This document shows positions 25,589-34,127 of a stretch of DNA of 64,000 bases, piece by piece; the stretch's first letter is position 1, and each line of letters begins with the position of its first letter. The notes beneath the pieces are model-generated. The model was not told the origin of the DNA, did not search any database, and saw nothing but the letters and a program-made list of their open reading frames with translations. Source of the DNA: Rahnella bonaserana (lineage in GTDB: Bacteria; Pseudomonadota; Gammaproteobacteria; Enterobacterales; Enterobacteriaceae); assembly GCF_019049675.1 (NCBI RefSeq), contig NZ_JAFMOW010000066.1, positions 1 through 64,000 of the forward strand. The letters are read 5' to 3'. The translations under genes and the position numbers were made by a program.

Positions 25589-27091
25589 TTACTCCGTTTC
25601 GGTTTTCATATAGCCCATTGCGCCGCTGGCTACGCGATCATGACGGGCGATGTAACGATAGAAACCGCCAGACAGAAATGCGCCGATAAACCAGCTGAAG
25701 TTCGCCACCTGATGCAGGCCCGGCGTAAAGCTTATCACCAGACCAATCACCACTGCAGGCACCAGGGCAGCAATCGCTTTCGGGTTGAACCCGTTGCGAT
25801 ACCAGTAACGGCCTGAAGGCGTGGCGTTAAACAGCGCATCGACATCCATATGACCGCGTTTGATCAGATAATAATCCGCCAGCAAAATCCCGAACAATGG
25901 CCCGATAAATGCCCCCAGGACGTCCAGCGTATAGTGGATAATTTCCGGTGACTGGAACAGATTCCACGGCGTCAGCAGCACAGACCCGACAGCGGCGATC
26001 ATCCCGCCGGTACGGAAACTGATTTTCTGCGGTGAACAGTTAGAGAAGTCGAATGCCGGCGACACGAAGTTCGCCACGATATTGATACCGATGGTGGCGA
26101 TGATCATGGTCAGCAGACCCAGCGCCACTGCCACACTGTTGCCCACGCGGCTGACGGTTTCAATAGGATCGGTAATCATCTGGCCGAACAGCGATTGCGT
26201 CCCTGAAACAATCACCACGGTCACAATTGAGAACAGCAGAAAGTTAAACGGCAGACCCCAGCGGTTACCGCGACGGATTTCACCCATGCTTTTGGCGTAG
26301 CGGGAGAAGTCGCCAAAGTTCAGCAGCGGACCAGAGAAATAAGAGACCACCAGCGCCGTAGCAGTCAGCATTTCCCAACCTTGCTGGCCGACCGTCAGGG
26401 TTTTGGTTGATAACGTAAAGGAGATATTGCTCAGTCCGGTTTTATACAAAATCCAGCCTGCCAGCAACAGCATAACGACATATACCGCCGGGCCCGCCAC
26501 ATCGATAAAACGCTTAATCGCACTCATGCCGTGCCAGAACACCATCGCCTGAAGCACCCACATAATGCCGAAACATACCCATCCCAGCGCCGACAATCCG
26601 AGCCAGTGTGGAACGGTCATTGACGTCAGCGCGGGGAAGAATTTCAGCAGTACCAGCATTAACGCGTTTGCCGCCAGATAGGTCTGAATGCCGTACCAGG
26701 CGAAGGCGATCAGCCCGCGGATCACCGCCGGAATATTCGCCCCGAATACCCCAAATGCCTGACGGCAAATCACTGCGTAAGGCACACCGGCCTGCTGGCT
26801 CGGTTTCGCCACCAGGTTGGCACAAATCTGCACGATACAAATCCCGCACAGTAAGCACAGCAACACCTGCCAGCTGGTCAGACCCAGGGTGAAGAAACTC
26901 GCGGCGACCACATAGCCGCCCATGCTGTGCACATCGGACATCCAGAAAGAAAATATGTTGTACCAGCTCCAGTTCTGGTCACGCGTGGGCGCTAAATCAT
27001 CGTTACACAGTTTCGGGCTGTAATAAGGTTTGATGATCCCGGCGCTGTGCTCAGATGACGCCGTGGCGGAGGTGATTTCCTGATTTGGCAT
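25589..27091 (-). CDS. NCS1-family nucleobase/allantoin permease
   Basis: This 500-residue inner-membrane transporter of the nucleobase:cation symporter-1 family has about 12 helices and the family opening NWSWYNIFSFWMSDVHS. The ATG at 27091 (MPNQEITS) is chosen because AGGAGC stands eight bases upstream; the frame continues to 27181 without a better site. Divergent placement from hpxSAB suggests that it imports allantoin or a related hydantoin or purine, and that both promoters are controlled by HpxS. A pyrimidine or hydantoin substrate is also possible. Confidence 0.85.
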   Translation of the reverse strand: MPNQEITSATASSEHSAGIIKPYYSPKLCNDDLAPTRDQNWSWYNIFSFWMSDVHSMGGYVVAASFFTLGLTSWQVLLCLLCGICIVQICANLVAKPSQQAGVPYAVICRQAFGVFGANIPAVIRGLIAFAWYGIQTYLAANALMLVLLKFFPALTSMTVPHWLGLSALGWVCFGIMWVLQAMVFWHGMSAIKRFIDVAGPAVYVVMLLLAGWILYKTGLSNISFTLSTKTLTVGQQGWEMLTATALVVSYFSGPLLNFGDFSRYAKSMGEIRRGNRWGLPFNFLLFSIVTVVIVSGTQSLFGQMITDPIETVSRVGNSVAVALGLLTMIIATIGINIVANFVSPAFDFSNCSPQKISFRTGGMIAAVGSVLLTPWNLFQSPEIIHYTLDVLGAFIGPLFGILLADYYLIKRGHMDVDALFNATPSGRYWYRNGFNPKAIAALVPAVVIGLVISFTPGLHQVANFSWFIGAFLSGGFYRYIARHDRVASGAMGYMKTETE

Positions 27092-27201
27092 AAATCGTGC
27101 TCCTGTCATAAACAACATGTGAAAGTCGGAAGCCGGAGACCGGCTGCCAAAAGTTAAAAAGCAGTCACGGGAGCACTGCATGAATCAGGCCAAATTTCAC
27201 T

Positions 27202-27256
27202 TTTTGTATACAAAAATTAACTTTCATGTATACGATTAAATTCTCGAACGGTATAC
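27202..27256. promoter_or_regulatory. Triple GTATAC operator between the permease gene and hpxS
   Basis: Three GTATAC palindromes start at 27206, 27228 and 27251, that is 22 and 23 bases apart, so they are on nearly the same face of the helix. The first is part of the perfect 14-base palindrome TTTTGTATACAAAA (27202-27215). FadR-type GntR regulators bind T-x-GT-AC-x-A palindromes, which fits the HpxS regulator encoded at 27269. The layout suggests autoregulation and control of the divergent permease gene. Confidence 0.7.
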
Positions 27257-27268
27257 GGAGTAACGGCA

Positions 27269-28003
27269 ATGACCAGTTGGAACGGGCTTAATACGGCCTA
27301 TTTTACCGAGGATAAGGACGACCATATTTATAACGCGCTGGTGAAATCTATTGTGGAACACCAGCTTTTGCCGGGCAACAAACTGCCGGAAGAAGCGCTG
27401 GCTGAGGTATTTTCCGTCAGCCGCACCGGTATCCGTCGGGTGTTACAACGCCTTGCCGCAGTGCAACTGGTGACGATATTGCCCAAGCGTGGTGCGTATG
27501 TGACCGCGCCGGATGCTGCTGAGGCTCGCGACGTTTTCTCGACCCGTAAAATTCTTGAATGCGCCAACCTGCCGCTGGTGATTGCCCGTTGTCAGTCGAC
27601 ACATCTGGTCGCCCTGAAGAAACTGGTGCAGGAAGAAAAGCGTGCCCATGACCAACGGGACGGTGCTGCGGCAATCCGTCTGTCTGCTGCTTTTCACGTC
27701 CAGCTTCAGGCCATTTCCGGCAATAAAGTCCTGACCGAATCTGTCTCTCAGCTCACATTGCGATCTTCACTGGCGATCGCTGCCTGGGGCGCGCCGTGGC
27801 AGCAGGGTTGCCGTTGCCATGATCACGACGATCTGCTGGAACTGTTGAAAAAACGCGACACGGCGGCGTTGTCCGACAGCATGGCGCAGCATTTTGACAG
27901 CATCGTCGCCAGCCTGCGCTTTGAGCAAAACAAAGGGCCGACGCCTGATTTCGCGCAGATTTTTGCCGCTCAGATGCCGGTCACAGAAAAGGGCACCGAC
28001 TGA
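27269..28003 (+). CDS. hpxS: GntR/FCD-type regulator of allantoin genes
   Basis: This 244-residue GntR-family regulator has an N-terminal winged helix (residues 20-85, GNKLPEEALAEVFSVSRTGIRRVLQRL) and an all-helical FCD effector domain with metal-ligand-type His residues (FHVQL, HDHDDLL, QHFDS). The gene order matches the hpxS-hpxA-hpxB operon of Klebsiella purine utilisation. The ligand is presumably a ureide intermediate. Its stop overlaps the hpxA start (TGATG). Three GTATAC palindromes lie just upstream. Confidence 0.82.
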   Translation: MTSWNGLNTAYFTEDKDDHIYNALVKSIVEHQLLPGNKLPEEALAEVFSVSRTGIRRVLQRLAAVQLVTILPKRGAYVTAPDAAEARDVFSTRKILECANLPLVIARCQSTHLVALKKLVQEEKRAHDQRDGAAAIRLSAAFHVQLQAISGNKVLTESVSQLTLRSSLAIAAWGAPWQQGCRCHDHDDLLELLKKRDTAALSDSMAQHFDSIVASLRFEQNKGPTPDFAQIFAAQMPVTEKGTD

Positions 28004-28761
28004 TGGCGAATTCACTTTGTATACAACTGATCAATCCCAATACCAGTCTGGCGATGACCGAAGTGATGGCGCAAACCGCCCGTTCGGTGGCGGCGCCGGA
28101 TACGCAAATTTTGGCCGTCTGTCCTGAAGAAGGTGCGCCCTCCATTGAAGGACATTTCGATGAAGCGATTGCCACGCTCGGCGTATTGCAGCAGATAAAA
28201 GCCGGGCGGGATGCGGGTGTCGGCGGGCACATTATTGCCTGCTTCGGTGACCCCGGTTTACTGGCTGCCCGCGAACTGGTGCGTGCGCCGGTTGTCGGCA
28301 TTGCCGAAGCGGCGATGCATCTGGCGACAATGGTGGCGACGCGATTCTCTGTCGTCACGACCTTGCCGCGCACGCTGACCATCGCCCGGCATTTACTGCA
28401 TCAGTACGGATTTGAGCGTCATTGCGCCGCTTTGCACGCTATTGATTTACCCGTCTTATCACTGGAGGACGGCAGCGGGCTGGCGCAACAGAAAGTGCGC
28501 GAGCAATGTATTGCGGCGAAAAAATCCGACGGCAGCGGGGCGATTGTGCTGGGTTGTGGCGGAATGGCCGATCTGGCGCAGGAACTGACGCTTGAGCTGA
28601 ATATACCGGTGATCGACGGTGTCAGCGCGGCGGTCAAAATGGTCGAGTCACTGGCGTCTTTACGCCTGACGACCAGTAAACACGGTGATCTGGATTATCC
28701 GCTGAAAAAACCTTTGTCTGGTCGTTTTGCCGGACTGAATCTGAGAGAACATTATGTCTGA
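28003..28761 (+). CDS. hpxA: Allantoin racemase (Asp/Glu/hydantoin racemase family)
   Basis: This 252-residue racemase of the Asp/Glu/hydantoin superfamily has the two catalytic Cys residues in IACFGDPGL and VLGCGGMADL and the opening INPNTS. It should interconvert R- and S-allantoin so that the stereospecific allantoinase can use both. It is co-translated with hpxS (1-base overlap) and overlaps hpxB by 8 bases. A further GTATAC lies inside its first codons at 28019. Hydantoin racemase is the alternative reading, but the context favours allantoin. Confidence 0.87.
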   Translation: MANSLCIQLINPNTSLAMTEVMAQTARSVAAPDTQILAVCPEEGAPSIEGHFDEAIATLGVLQQIKAGRDAGVGGHIIACFGDPGLLAARELVRAPVVGIAEAAMHLATMVATRFSVVTTLPRTLTIARHLLHQYGFERHCAALHAIDLPVLSLEDGSGLAQQKVREQCIAAKKSDGSGAIVLGCGGMADLAQELTLELNIPVIDGVSAAVKMVESLASLRLTTSKHGDLDYPLKKPLSGRFAGLNLREHYV

Positions 28762-29692
28762 TTTTGATTACGGTTTTACTGATGCTTACCCGCGCGACTT
28801 AATCGGCTACGCCGGACGCCCGCCCCACGCCAACTGGCCGGGCAACGCCCGTATCGCGGTGCAGTTTGTCCTCAATTACGAAGAGGGCGCAGAAAATAAC
28901 GTTCTGCATGGTGATGCCGGTTCCGAACAATTCCTCTCTGACATCATCGGTGCCGCCAGTTTCCCAGACCGTCACATGTCGATGGATTCCCTTTACGAAT
29001 ACGGTTCCCGTGCGGGTTTCTGGCGCATCCACAATGAGTTTCAGAAACGCGGCTTACCGCTGACCGTTTTCGGTGTGGCGATGGCGCTGGCGCGCAATCC
29101 GGAAATCGTCAGCGCGATCAAAGCAGCGGATTACGACGTCGTCAGCCACGGCTGGCGCTGGATCCACTATCAGAATATGAGCAAAGCCGAAGAAGCGGAA
29201 CATATGCAAAAAGCCATCACCGTGCTGCGCGACCTGTTTGGCAAAGCGCCATCCGGCTGGTACACCGGCCGCGACAGCCCGAACACGCGTCAGCTCGTGG
29301 CGGAGTCTGGCGGATTCCAGTATGACAGCGATTATTACGGCGATGACCTGCCTTTCTGGACGCCGGTGAAACTGGAAAATGGTGAAACTAAACAGCATCT
29401 GGTGATCCCGTACACGCTGGAAACCAACGACATGCGGTTTGCCTCTCCGCAGGGGTTCAATACCGGAGAGCAGTTTTACACTTACCTCAAAGACACCTTT
29501 GACGTGTTGTACGAAGAAGGGGAAACCTCGCCGAAAATGATGTCGATCGGGATGCACTGCCGGATCCTGGGACGCCCCGGGAGATTTCGCGCTTTACAGC
29601 GGTTTCTCGATTACGTCGAATCGCATGATCGCGTATGGGTTTGTAAGCGGCAGGACATTGCCGACCATTGGGTTAAACATTTCGGTGTTTAA
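28754..29692 (+). CDS. hpxB: Allantoinase, PuuE (polysaccharide deacetylase-like) type
   Basis: This 312-residue polysaccharide deacetylase/NodB-fold protein matches the PuuE allantoinase group, with YPRDLIGYAGRPPHANWPG at the start, VVSHGWRWIHYQ in the middle and SIGMHCRILGRPGR near the end. It hydrolyses allantoin to allantoate and is unrelated to the metal-dependent AllB amidohydrolases. It is the last gene of hpxSAB and is followed by about 640 bases of palindrome-rich non-coding DNA. Confidence 0.9.
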   Translation: MSDFDYGFTDAYPRDLIGYAGRPPHANWPGNARIAVQFVLNYEEGAENNVLHGDAGSEQFLSDIIGAASFPDRHMSMDSLYEYGSRAGFWRIHNEFQKRGLPLTVFGVAMALARNPEIVSAIKAADYDVVSHGWRWIHYQNMSKAEEAEHMQKAITVLRDLFGKAPSGWYTGRDSPNTRQLVAESGGFQYDSDYYGDDLPFWTPVKLENGETKQHLVIPYTLETNDMRFASPQGFNTGEQFYTYLKDTFDVLYEEGETSPKMMSIGMHCRILGRPGRFRALQRFLDYVESHDRVWVCKRQDIADHWVKHFGV

Positions 29693-29700
29693 TCGCGAAA

Positions 29701-29724
29701 TTCAAATTCAAATTCAAATTCAAA
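29701..29724. repeat. Tandem hexamer repeat, four TTCAAA units
   Basis: Four head-to-tail copies of TTCAAA start eight bases after the hpxB stop. The tract is a simple repeat that could vary by slippage. No function is evident. Confidence 0.85.
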
Positions 29725-29727
29725 ACC

Positions 29728-30327
29728 TTGGGCTCGCCGCCCAAACTGGCCCAGAGGACGTGTAAGCGCGCGCCCTCTGGACTCCCGCGCTTTTTCACTG
29801 CGCGCTCTGCTCGTTGGCTATGTTTCATAAGCCATAGCGATAGCCGCAAAATCTCGCCGCTCCGCGGTGCCCTCCGTTCGGGTTACAACCCGCGCAAAAA
29901 GACGCGCGGTTTTCCACCTCTCCTCTGGCGCGATTTTGGAACCGGCCTCAGGCTTCAACTTCACAACCTCACTATATTTTTTAAAAAGCCCACGGGCGAT
30001 TCAGAAATCTTGCCGAACGGAGCGGCCTGAAGACCTGAGGCTTCAGGACCGAGAGAGGGAACCGCGTAGCGGCAAGATTTCCAGCCTGACTCTGTGATAC
30101 CTGAAACATAGCCAGCGAGCGATAGCGCTGGTTGAAAAAGCGGGGAGAGATCCAAGAGAGGGAAAGCACTTCCCTCTCTTGGGCGGTTTCGGCGCAGCGC
30201 GATAAGTGATCGCTATTATTGAGAAACCGAAATTGTCACCGGTCAGGTTTCCCCTCCGTGGTAACCAAAACTCCCCTTCGGTGAAACCGAAAAAAAGTTT
30301 CCTCAGCTTTCCAAAGCTGAACCGCCC
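29728..30327. repeat. Large nested palindromic element between hpxB and hpxZ
   Basis: This stretch holds no convincing gene but is full of inverted repeats. A long arm at 29784-29827 pairs with 30102-30145; the first 13 bases, TGAAACATAGCCA read on one strand, match exactly, and most of the rest also pairs. Each arm ends in its own hairpin: 29751-29780, and 30152-30182 with 12-base arms CCAAGAGAGGGA and TCCCTCTCTTGG. Inside the right half GAAATCTTGCCG (30005) pairs with CGGCAAGATTTC (30070), and CCTGAAG pairs with CTTCAGG. Further right, GGGCGGTT (30181) pairs with AACCGCCC (30320). It is probably a composite of dispersed palindromic repeats, with a terminator role between the converging operons. 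Confidence 0.7.
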
Positions 30328-30337
30328 AATGGTTCGG

Positions 30338-30721
30338 TCAAACCATCAGACTCACATGGGCCGCCACAATCTTCCAGCCACTCGCCATCTTCACCCACGT
30401 CTGCTGCTGACGGCCAATTTTATCGCTGCCTTCACGGCGAAATTCCGTGCTGGCCACCGCCATGTCATCGCCAAACGTGGTGATGGTGGTGTTGACCAGA
30501 TCCCTGTTCAACCCCTGTGACGAGCGCGCTGAGCGGAACGCGCGGATGGCTTCAATGCCGTAAAGATTTTCACCCGCACCGTAGCGCACGGTACGCGGGT
30601 CGTGCCAGAAAAGTTCGTCGAGTACGGCGGTATCGTTGGTGATCAGCGCCTGTTCATAGCGATAAAATGCCGCATTCATTTCGGCAAGGATCGCCGGGCG
30701 GTCGATATGTTCAGTTTTCAT
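30338..30721 (-). CDS. hpxZ: AtzH-like protein (DUF3225)
   Basis: This small protein of 127 residues has an NTF2-like/DUF3225 fold and is similar to AtzH of the cyanurate pathway. Visible features are FYRYEQALITNDTAVLDELFW, RYGAGENLYGIEAIRAFR and the C-terminal GWKIVAAHVSLM. The ATG at 30721 (MKTEH) is chosen; the frame runs to 30850, but that part overlaps hpxY and has no family counterpart. It is the last gene of hpxWXYZ. AtzH has been linked to an allophanate-like hydrolysis step; the exact role of HpxZ is not known. Confidence 0.82.
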   Translation of the reverse strand: MKTEHIDRPAILAEMNAAFYRYEQALITNDTAVLDELFWHDPRTVRYGAGENLYGIEAIRAFRSARSSQGLNRDLVNTTITTFGDDMAVASTEFRREGSDKIGRQQQTWVKMASGWKIVAAHVSLMV

Positions 30722-30774
30722 GATTCGTCTCTTTACTCTTTTTACTTCACCCTGGAAAACGGGGATGCAGGTTT

Positions 30775-32196
30775 TTACGCGGGCATCACCGGAGAACTGC
30801 TGACGTTCACTATTCCCTGTAATTCCAATGCCCGTGCAGCGCGCAGGCACAGGTCTTCACGCCACGGCGGGGCAATCAGTTGTAATCCAATCGGCAGGCC
30901 GGCTGATGTCGTGACCGGCACCGTCACCACCGGTAAACCGAGGAATGAAATCGGCTGTGTCAGCATGCCCATATTGGCACGTGTTGGCAGATCCTCACCG
31001 TTAATTCTGATCGTGTCCTGACCAATCAGCGTCGCCGGGCATGGCGTGGCCGGCGCGATCAAAATGTCCCAGTGATCAAACAGGGGCAAGATTTGTTCCT
31101 GAAAATGCTGACGAAAACGCTGTGCCTGTACGTACCACGCCGCCGGGATCATCGCACCGGCCAGTAAACGCTCGCGGGATAATGGCTCAAACTGCTGCGG
31201 AATGCTGCGCAGTTTTGGCAAATACTGATTACCGCCTTCAGAAGCACTGATGATAAATGCCGCTGAACGCGCCAGTTCGGCCTGCGGCAATTCAACTTCA
31301 TCCTGCGCCTCCAGAGCCTGCGCAATCTGACGCACCGCCGCTTTAGCGTGGTCATCGCACCAGGTAGAAAAATATCCGCCCAGTACCGCGGTGCGCAAAC
31401 CCTGCTGGCCGCGTGCGAGCTGAGAAAACGTGGCGGTAACGGGTTTATCTGCCTGAAAGTGATCCTGCGGATCTGTGCCCTGAATCGCGTCATAGACCTG
31501 CGACAGATCCTCGCTGCACCGCGCCATCGGGCCGATATGATCGAGGCTGGCGACAAACGGCTGGCTGCCGCGACGTGAAATACGCCCGAAGGTCGGCTTC
31601 AGGCCGAGAATACCGCTCAGTGATGCAGGTACGCGGATCGAGCCGTTAGTGTCACTGCCGAGGGTGAAATGCACCAGACCGGCAGCGACTGCCGCGGCTG
31701 AACCGCCGGACGATCCTCCGGCGACACGCGCCAGATCCCGCGGATTACGGGTAGCACCGTAATGGCTGTTTTCAGTGGTGAAACCGTATGCGTAAGCATC
31801 CATGTTGAGCATGCCGGAAAGCATCGCGCCTTGGGCGGCGAGGCGTGAAACCGTCCACGCATCATGGCGGGCGGCGGCGTTGCTGCTGTTGAGGCTCGCG
31901 CCTGCCAGCGTGACTTCACCGGCGACGTCCAGCAGATTTTTCACCGCATAGGGGATGCCTGCCAGCGGCGCAAGTGCGGCACCACTGGCGCGGGTTTTAT
32001 CGACTTTTGCGGCCTCACTCAGCATGCGCTCGCGGGTGATATGTGTATACGCGTTGATGACCGGATTGGCCTGTTCGACGGCGTCGAGCGTGGCGCTGGC
32101 AATTTCTGTCGCAGAGATTTCACCCTGCGCAACCGCCTGATGTAACTGACCAACGGTAAAGCTATCAAAGGATTTCATGCGCGATACACTCTTCAT
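30775..32196 (-). CDS. hpxY: AtzE-like amidase
   Basis: This 473-residue amidase-signature enzyme has the Ser-cisSer-Lys catalytic set. The Lys is in GIPYAVKNLLDVAG, and the glycine/serine-rich GGSSGGSAAAVAAG carries the two serines. It is closest in type to AtzE (1-carboxybiuret hydrolase). In the hpx context it may act on oxalurate or another ureido acid, which is inference. Its ATG overlaps the hpxX stop as ATGA. HpxX (AtzG-like) is probably its small partner subunit, as in AtzE-AtzG complexes. Confidence 0.85.
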   Translation of the reverse strand: MKSVSRMKSFDSFTVGQLHQAVAQGEISATEIASATLDAVEQANPVINAYTHITRERMLSEAAKVDKTRASGAALAPLAGIPYAVKNLLDVAGEVTLAGASLNSSNAAARHDAWTVSRLAAQGAMLSGMLNMDAYAYGFTTENSHYGATRNPRDLARVAGGSSGGSAAAVAAGLVHFTLGSDTNGSIRVPASLSGILGLKPTFGRISRRGSQPFVASLDHIGPMARCSEDLSQVYDAIQGTDPQDHFQADKPVTATFSQLARGQQGLRTAVLGGYFSTWCDDHAKAAVRQIAQALEAQDEVELPQAELARSAAFIISASEGGNQYLPKLRSIPQQFEPLSRERLLAGAMIPAAWYVQAQRFRQHFQEQILPLFDHWDILIAPATPCPATLIGQDTIRINGEDLPTRANMGMLTQPISFLGLPVVTVPVTTSAGLPIGLQLIAPPWREDLCLRAARALELQGIVNVSSSPVMPA

Positions 32197-32387
32197 GCTC
32201 TATACACCCCGGCAATTTCCAGTCGCGAATCGAACGGTAAATCCATCAGCGGTTGTGCCATCTGGGCGATACGGCTGAACTGTACCAGCAATTCCTGACG
32301 ACGGGCGTCGTCGAGTTCGAGCGCCAGCACGGTTTCCATCTGGCGGATATAAGCGGCCCAGTCGGTGGCTGCGGGGGTATTTTTCAT
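32193..32387 (-). CDS. hpxX: AtzG-like small subunit (DUF4089)
   Basis: This 64-residue protein of the DUF4089/AtzG type is mostly helical: DWAAYIRQMETVLALELDDARRQ, then ELLVQFSRIAQMAQPLMDLP. AtzG forms a complex with the amidase AtzE and resembles GatC in its partnership with GatA. The 4-base overlap with hpxY supports coupled translation in equal amounts. It lies 25 bases after hpxW. Confidence 0.83.
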   Translation of the reverse strand: MKNTPAATDWAAYIRQMETVLALELDDARRQELLVQFSRIAQMAQPLMDLPFDSRLEIAGVYRA

Positions 32388-32412
32388 GCTGCTTCCTTAT
32401 CAATGCTTATGT

Positions 32413-33999
32413 TTAAAATCCGGCGGCGCTGCCGTTGCTGCGCGGGTCGGAGGCACCTTCAAACATGCCGTTGGTATGGCGGACAATCGCACCGGCATGG
32501 CCTACGGCTTCGCTGAAATCTGGCAACAGTTCGACGTCGTGACCGCGCTGTCTCAGTCCAGCCTGCGTCGGATAGGCGAAACGTCCTTCCAGTTTCAGTG
32601 AATCCGTGCTTTCGCCCCAGGTGCGACCCAGCAGCCAGCGCGGACCGCTGATCGCCTGCTGCAAGGATTGTCCCTGTACCACATGGCGGATAAACACGGC
32701 GGCCTGCGTTTGCGGCTGACCGTCGCCGCCCATCGAGCCGTAAACCATCGTGCGGCCGTCGTATAAACGTGCGGCAGCAGGATTGAGGGTATGGAAAGGT
32801 TGCTTGCCCGGTGCCAGCGCCAGTAAATGACCGGCGTCGAGGCTGAAGGATGCGCCGCGGTTTTGCCACAGCACGCCGCTGCCCGGCAGCACGACTCCAC
32901 TGCCGAACTCGTGATAAATGCTCTGGATAAATGAGACCGCCAGCCCGCTGCTGTCCATCACACCCATCCAGACGGTGTCGCCCGGTCCTTTACCTTTGCC
33001 CCAGCCGGCGGCGCTGTGCGGTTTGATGCGGGTGGCGAGGGCGTCGAGATACTGCGGATCCAGCAGGCTCTGGGCGTCCTGGGTCATCATGCGCGGATCG
33101 GTGATGAAACGGTCGCGCAGGCCGAATGCCAGTTTGGTGGCTTCGACAATGCTGTGGATCGTCGCGCTTTCATCCATGGTTTCCAGCGGCAGACGGTCAG
33201 TCAGGCCGAGGATCGCCAGCGAAACCAGCCCCTGCGTCGGTGGCGTCAGGTTGTAGATTTCGCCTTTGCTGTGTTTGAGGCGCAGCGGCACACGGCGCTG
33301 CGGCTTGTAAGCAGCAAGATCGGCGCGGGTGACCGGCATACCGAGCTTTTCCATGTCGGCGGCCATATTGTCGGCCAGCTCACCGCGATAGAAACTGTTC
33401 AGCCCGTCTTCGCACAGCATGGATAGCGTCTGCGCCAGTTGCGGTTGCGTGAAACGGTTCCCGGCGCGCGGCACCTCGCCGTTAGGCAGAAAAACGTCGG
33501 CGAAGGTGGGGAAATCTTTCAGTTCGTGTTGCTTGGCGCGGGTCGCGGCTTCCTGCGACGCGGTCACCGGAATGCCGTCAGCGGCGTAGCGGATGGCATC
33601 ACGCAGCAGGCGCGAGAGTGGTTTTTGCTCGCCGCCAAATTCAGCCGATACATTCAGCGCTTCCTGCCAGCCGCCCACGGTGCCTGCGACCGTCAGTGCC
33701 GCTTTCGGGCCACGGTGCGGAATGTGCGTTTCACCGGCGTAAAAATCGAGAGAGGCCAGCGAGCCGGCGGCACCGCTAGCGTCTATCGCCACCGGATTGC
33801 CCTGCGGGGGCACAATCAGCCAAAAACCGTCGCCGCCCAGTCCGTTCATGTGCGGATAGACCACGGCAATGGTGGCGGCCGCGGCCACCATTGCCTCAAT
33901 GGCATTGCCGCCTTCACGCAATACCGCAAGCGCACTCTGGCTCGCCAGATGATGAGGTGTAACCGCCATGCCCAGCGGTGCGCTGTTACTGTTAATCAT
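32413..33999 (-). CDS. hpxW: Oxamate amidohydrolase (gamma-glutamyltransferase family)
   Basis: This 528-residue Ntn-hydrolase of the gamma-glutamyltranspeptidase family lacks a signal peptide and so is cytosolic. The autocleavage site and nucleophile Thr lie in GPGDTVWMGV near residue 345; the C-terminal part shows GSMGGDGQPQTQ. Klebsiella HpxW is a characterised oxamate amidohydrolase (oxamate to oxalate and ammonia). The ATG at 33999 (MINSNSAP) has AAGGA just upstream; the frame continues to 34092 without a site. It heads the hpxWXYZ operon, behind a -24/-12 promoter. Confidence 0.88.
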   Translation of the reverse strand: MINSNSAPLGMAVTPHHLASQSALAVLREGGNAIEAMVAAAATIAVVYPHMNGLGGDGFWLIVPPQGNPVAIDASGAAGSLASLDFYAGETHIPHRGPKAALTVAGTVGGWQEALNVSAEFGGEQKPLSRLLRDAIRYAADGIPVTASQEAATRAKQHELKDFPTFADVFLPNGEVPRAGNRFTQPQLAQTLSMLCEDGLNSFYRGELADNMAADMEKLGMPVTRADLAAYKPQRRVPLRLKHSKGEIYNLTPPTQGLVSLAILGLTDRLPLETMDESATIHSIVEATKLAFGLRDRFITDPRMMTQDAQSLLDPQYLDALATRIKPHSAAGWGKGKGPGDTVWMGVMDSSGLAVSFIQSIYHEFGSGVVLPGSGVLWQNRGASFSLDAGHLLALAPGKQPFHTLNPAAARLYDGRTMVYGSMGGDGQPQTQAAVFIRHVVQGQSLQQAISGPRWLLGRTWGESTDSLKLEGRFAYPTQAGLRQRGHDVELLPDFSEAVGHAGAIVRHTNGMFEGASDPRSNGSAAGF

Positions 34000-34075
34000 G
34001 CGATGTCCTTTTTTGAAACGCTTTTTTTTATGCTGCCCGCGCATGCAGGAATGTGGGCGCGTAGGGATTAACTTA

Positions 34076-34091
34076 AGCAAGAGGTGTTCCA
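34076..34091 (-). promoter_or_regulatory. Sigma-54 (-24/-12) promoter of hpxWXYZ
   Basis: Read on the minus strand the sequence is TGGAACACCTCTTGCT. It has GG and GC exactly ten bases apart and only one departure from TGGCAC-N5-TTGCW. Transcription would start near 34064, about 65 bases before the hpxW ATG. This fits nitrogen-limitation control of ammonia-releasing genes. Confidence 0.75.
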
Positions 34092-34127
34092 CATCGGCAA
34101 AACCTTCAGACTTTCACTCATAATTTA

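Noticed and set aside
29728-30155. Several 60-100 codon frames on both strands within the palindromic region
   Set aside because: They follow the inverted repeats, have no ribosome site or recognisable domain, and mirror one another because the DNA is palindromic.
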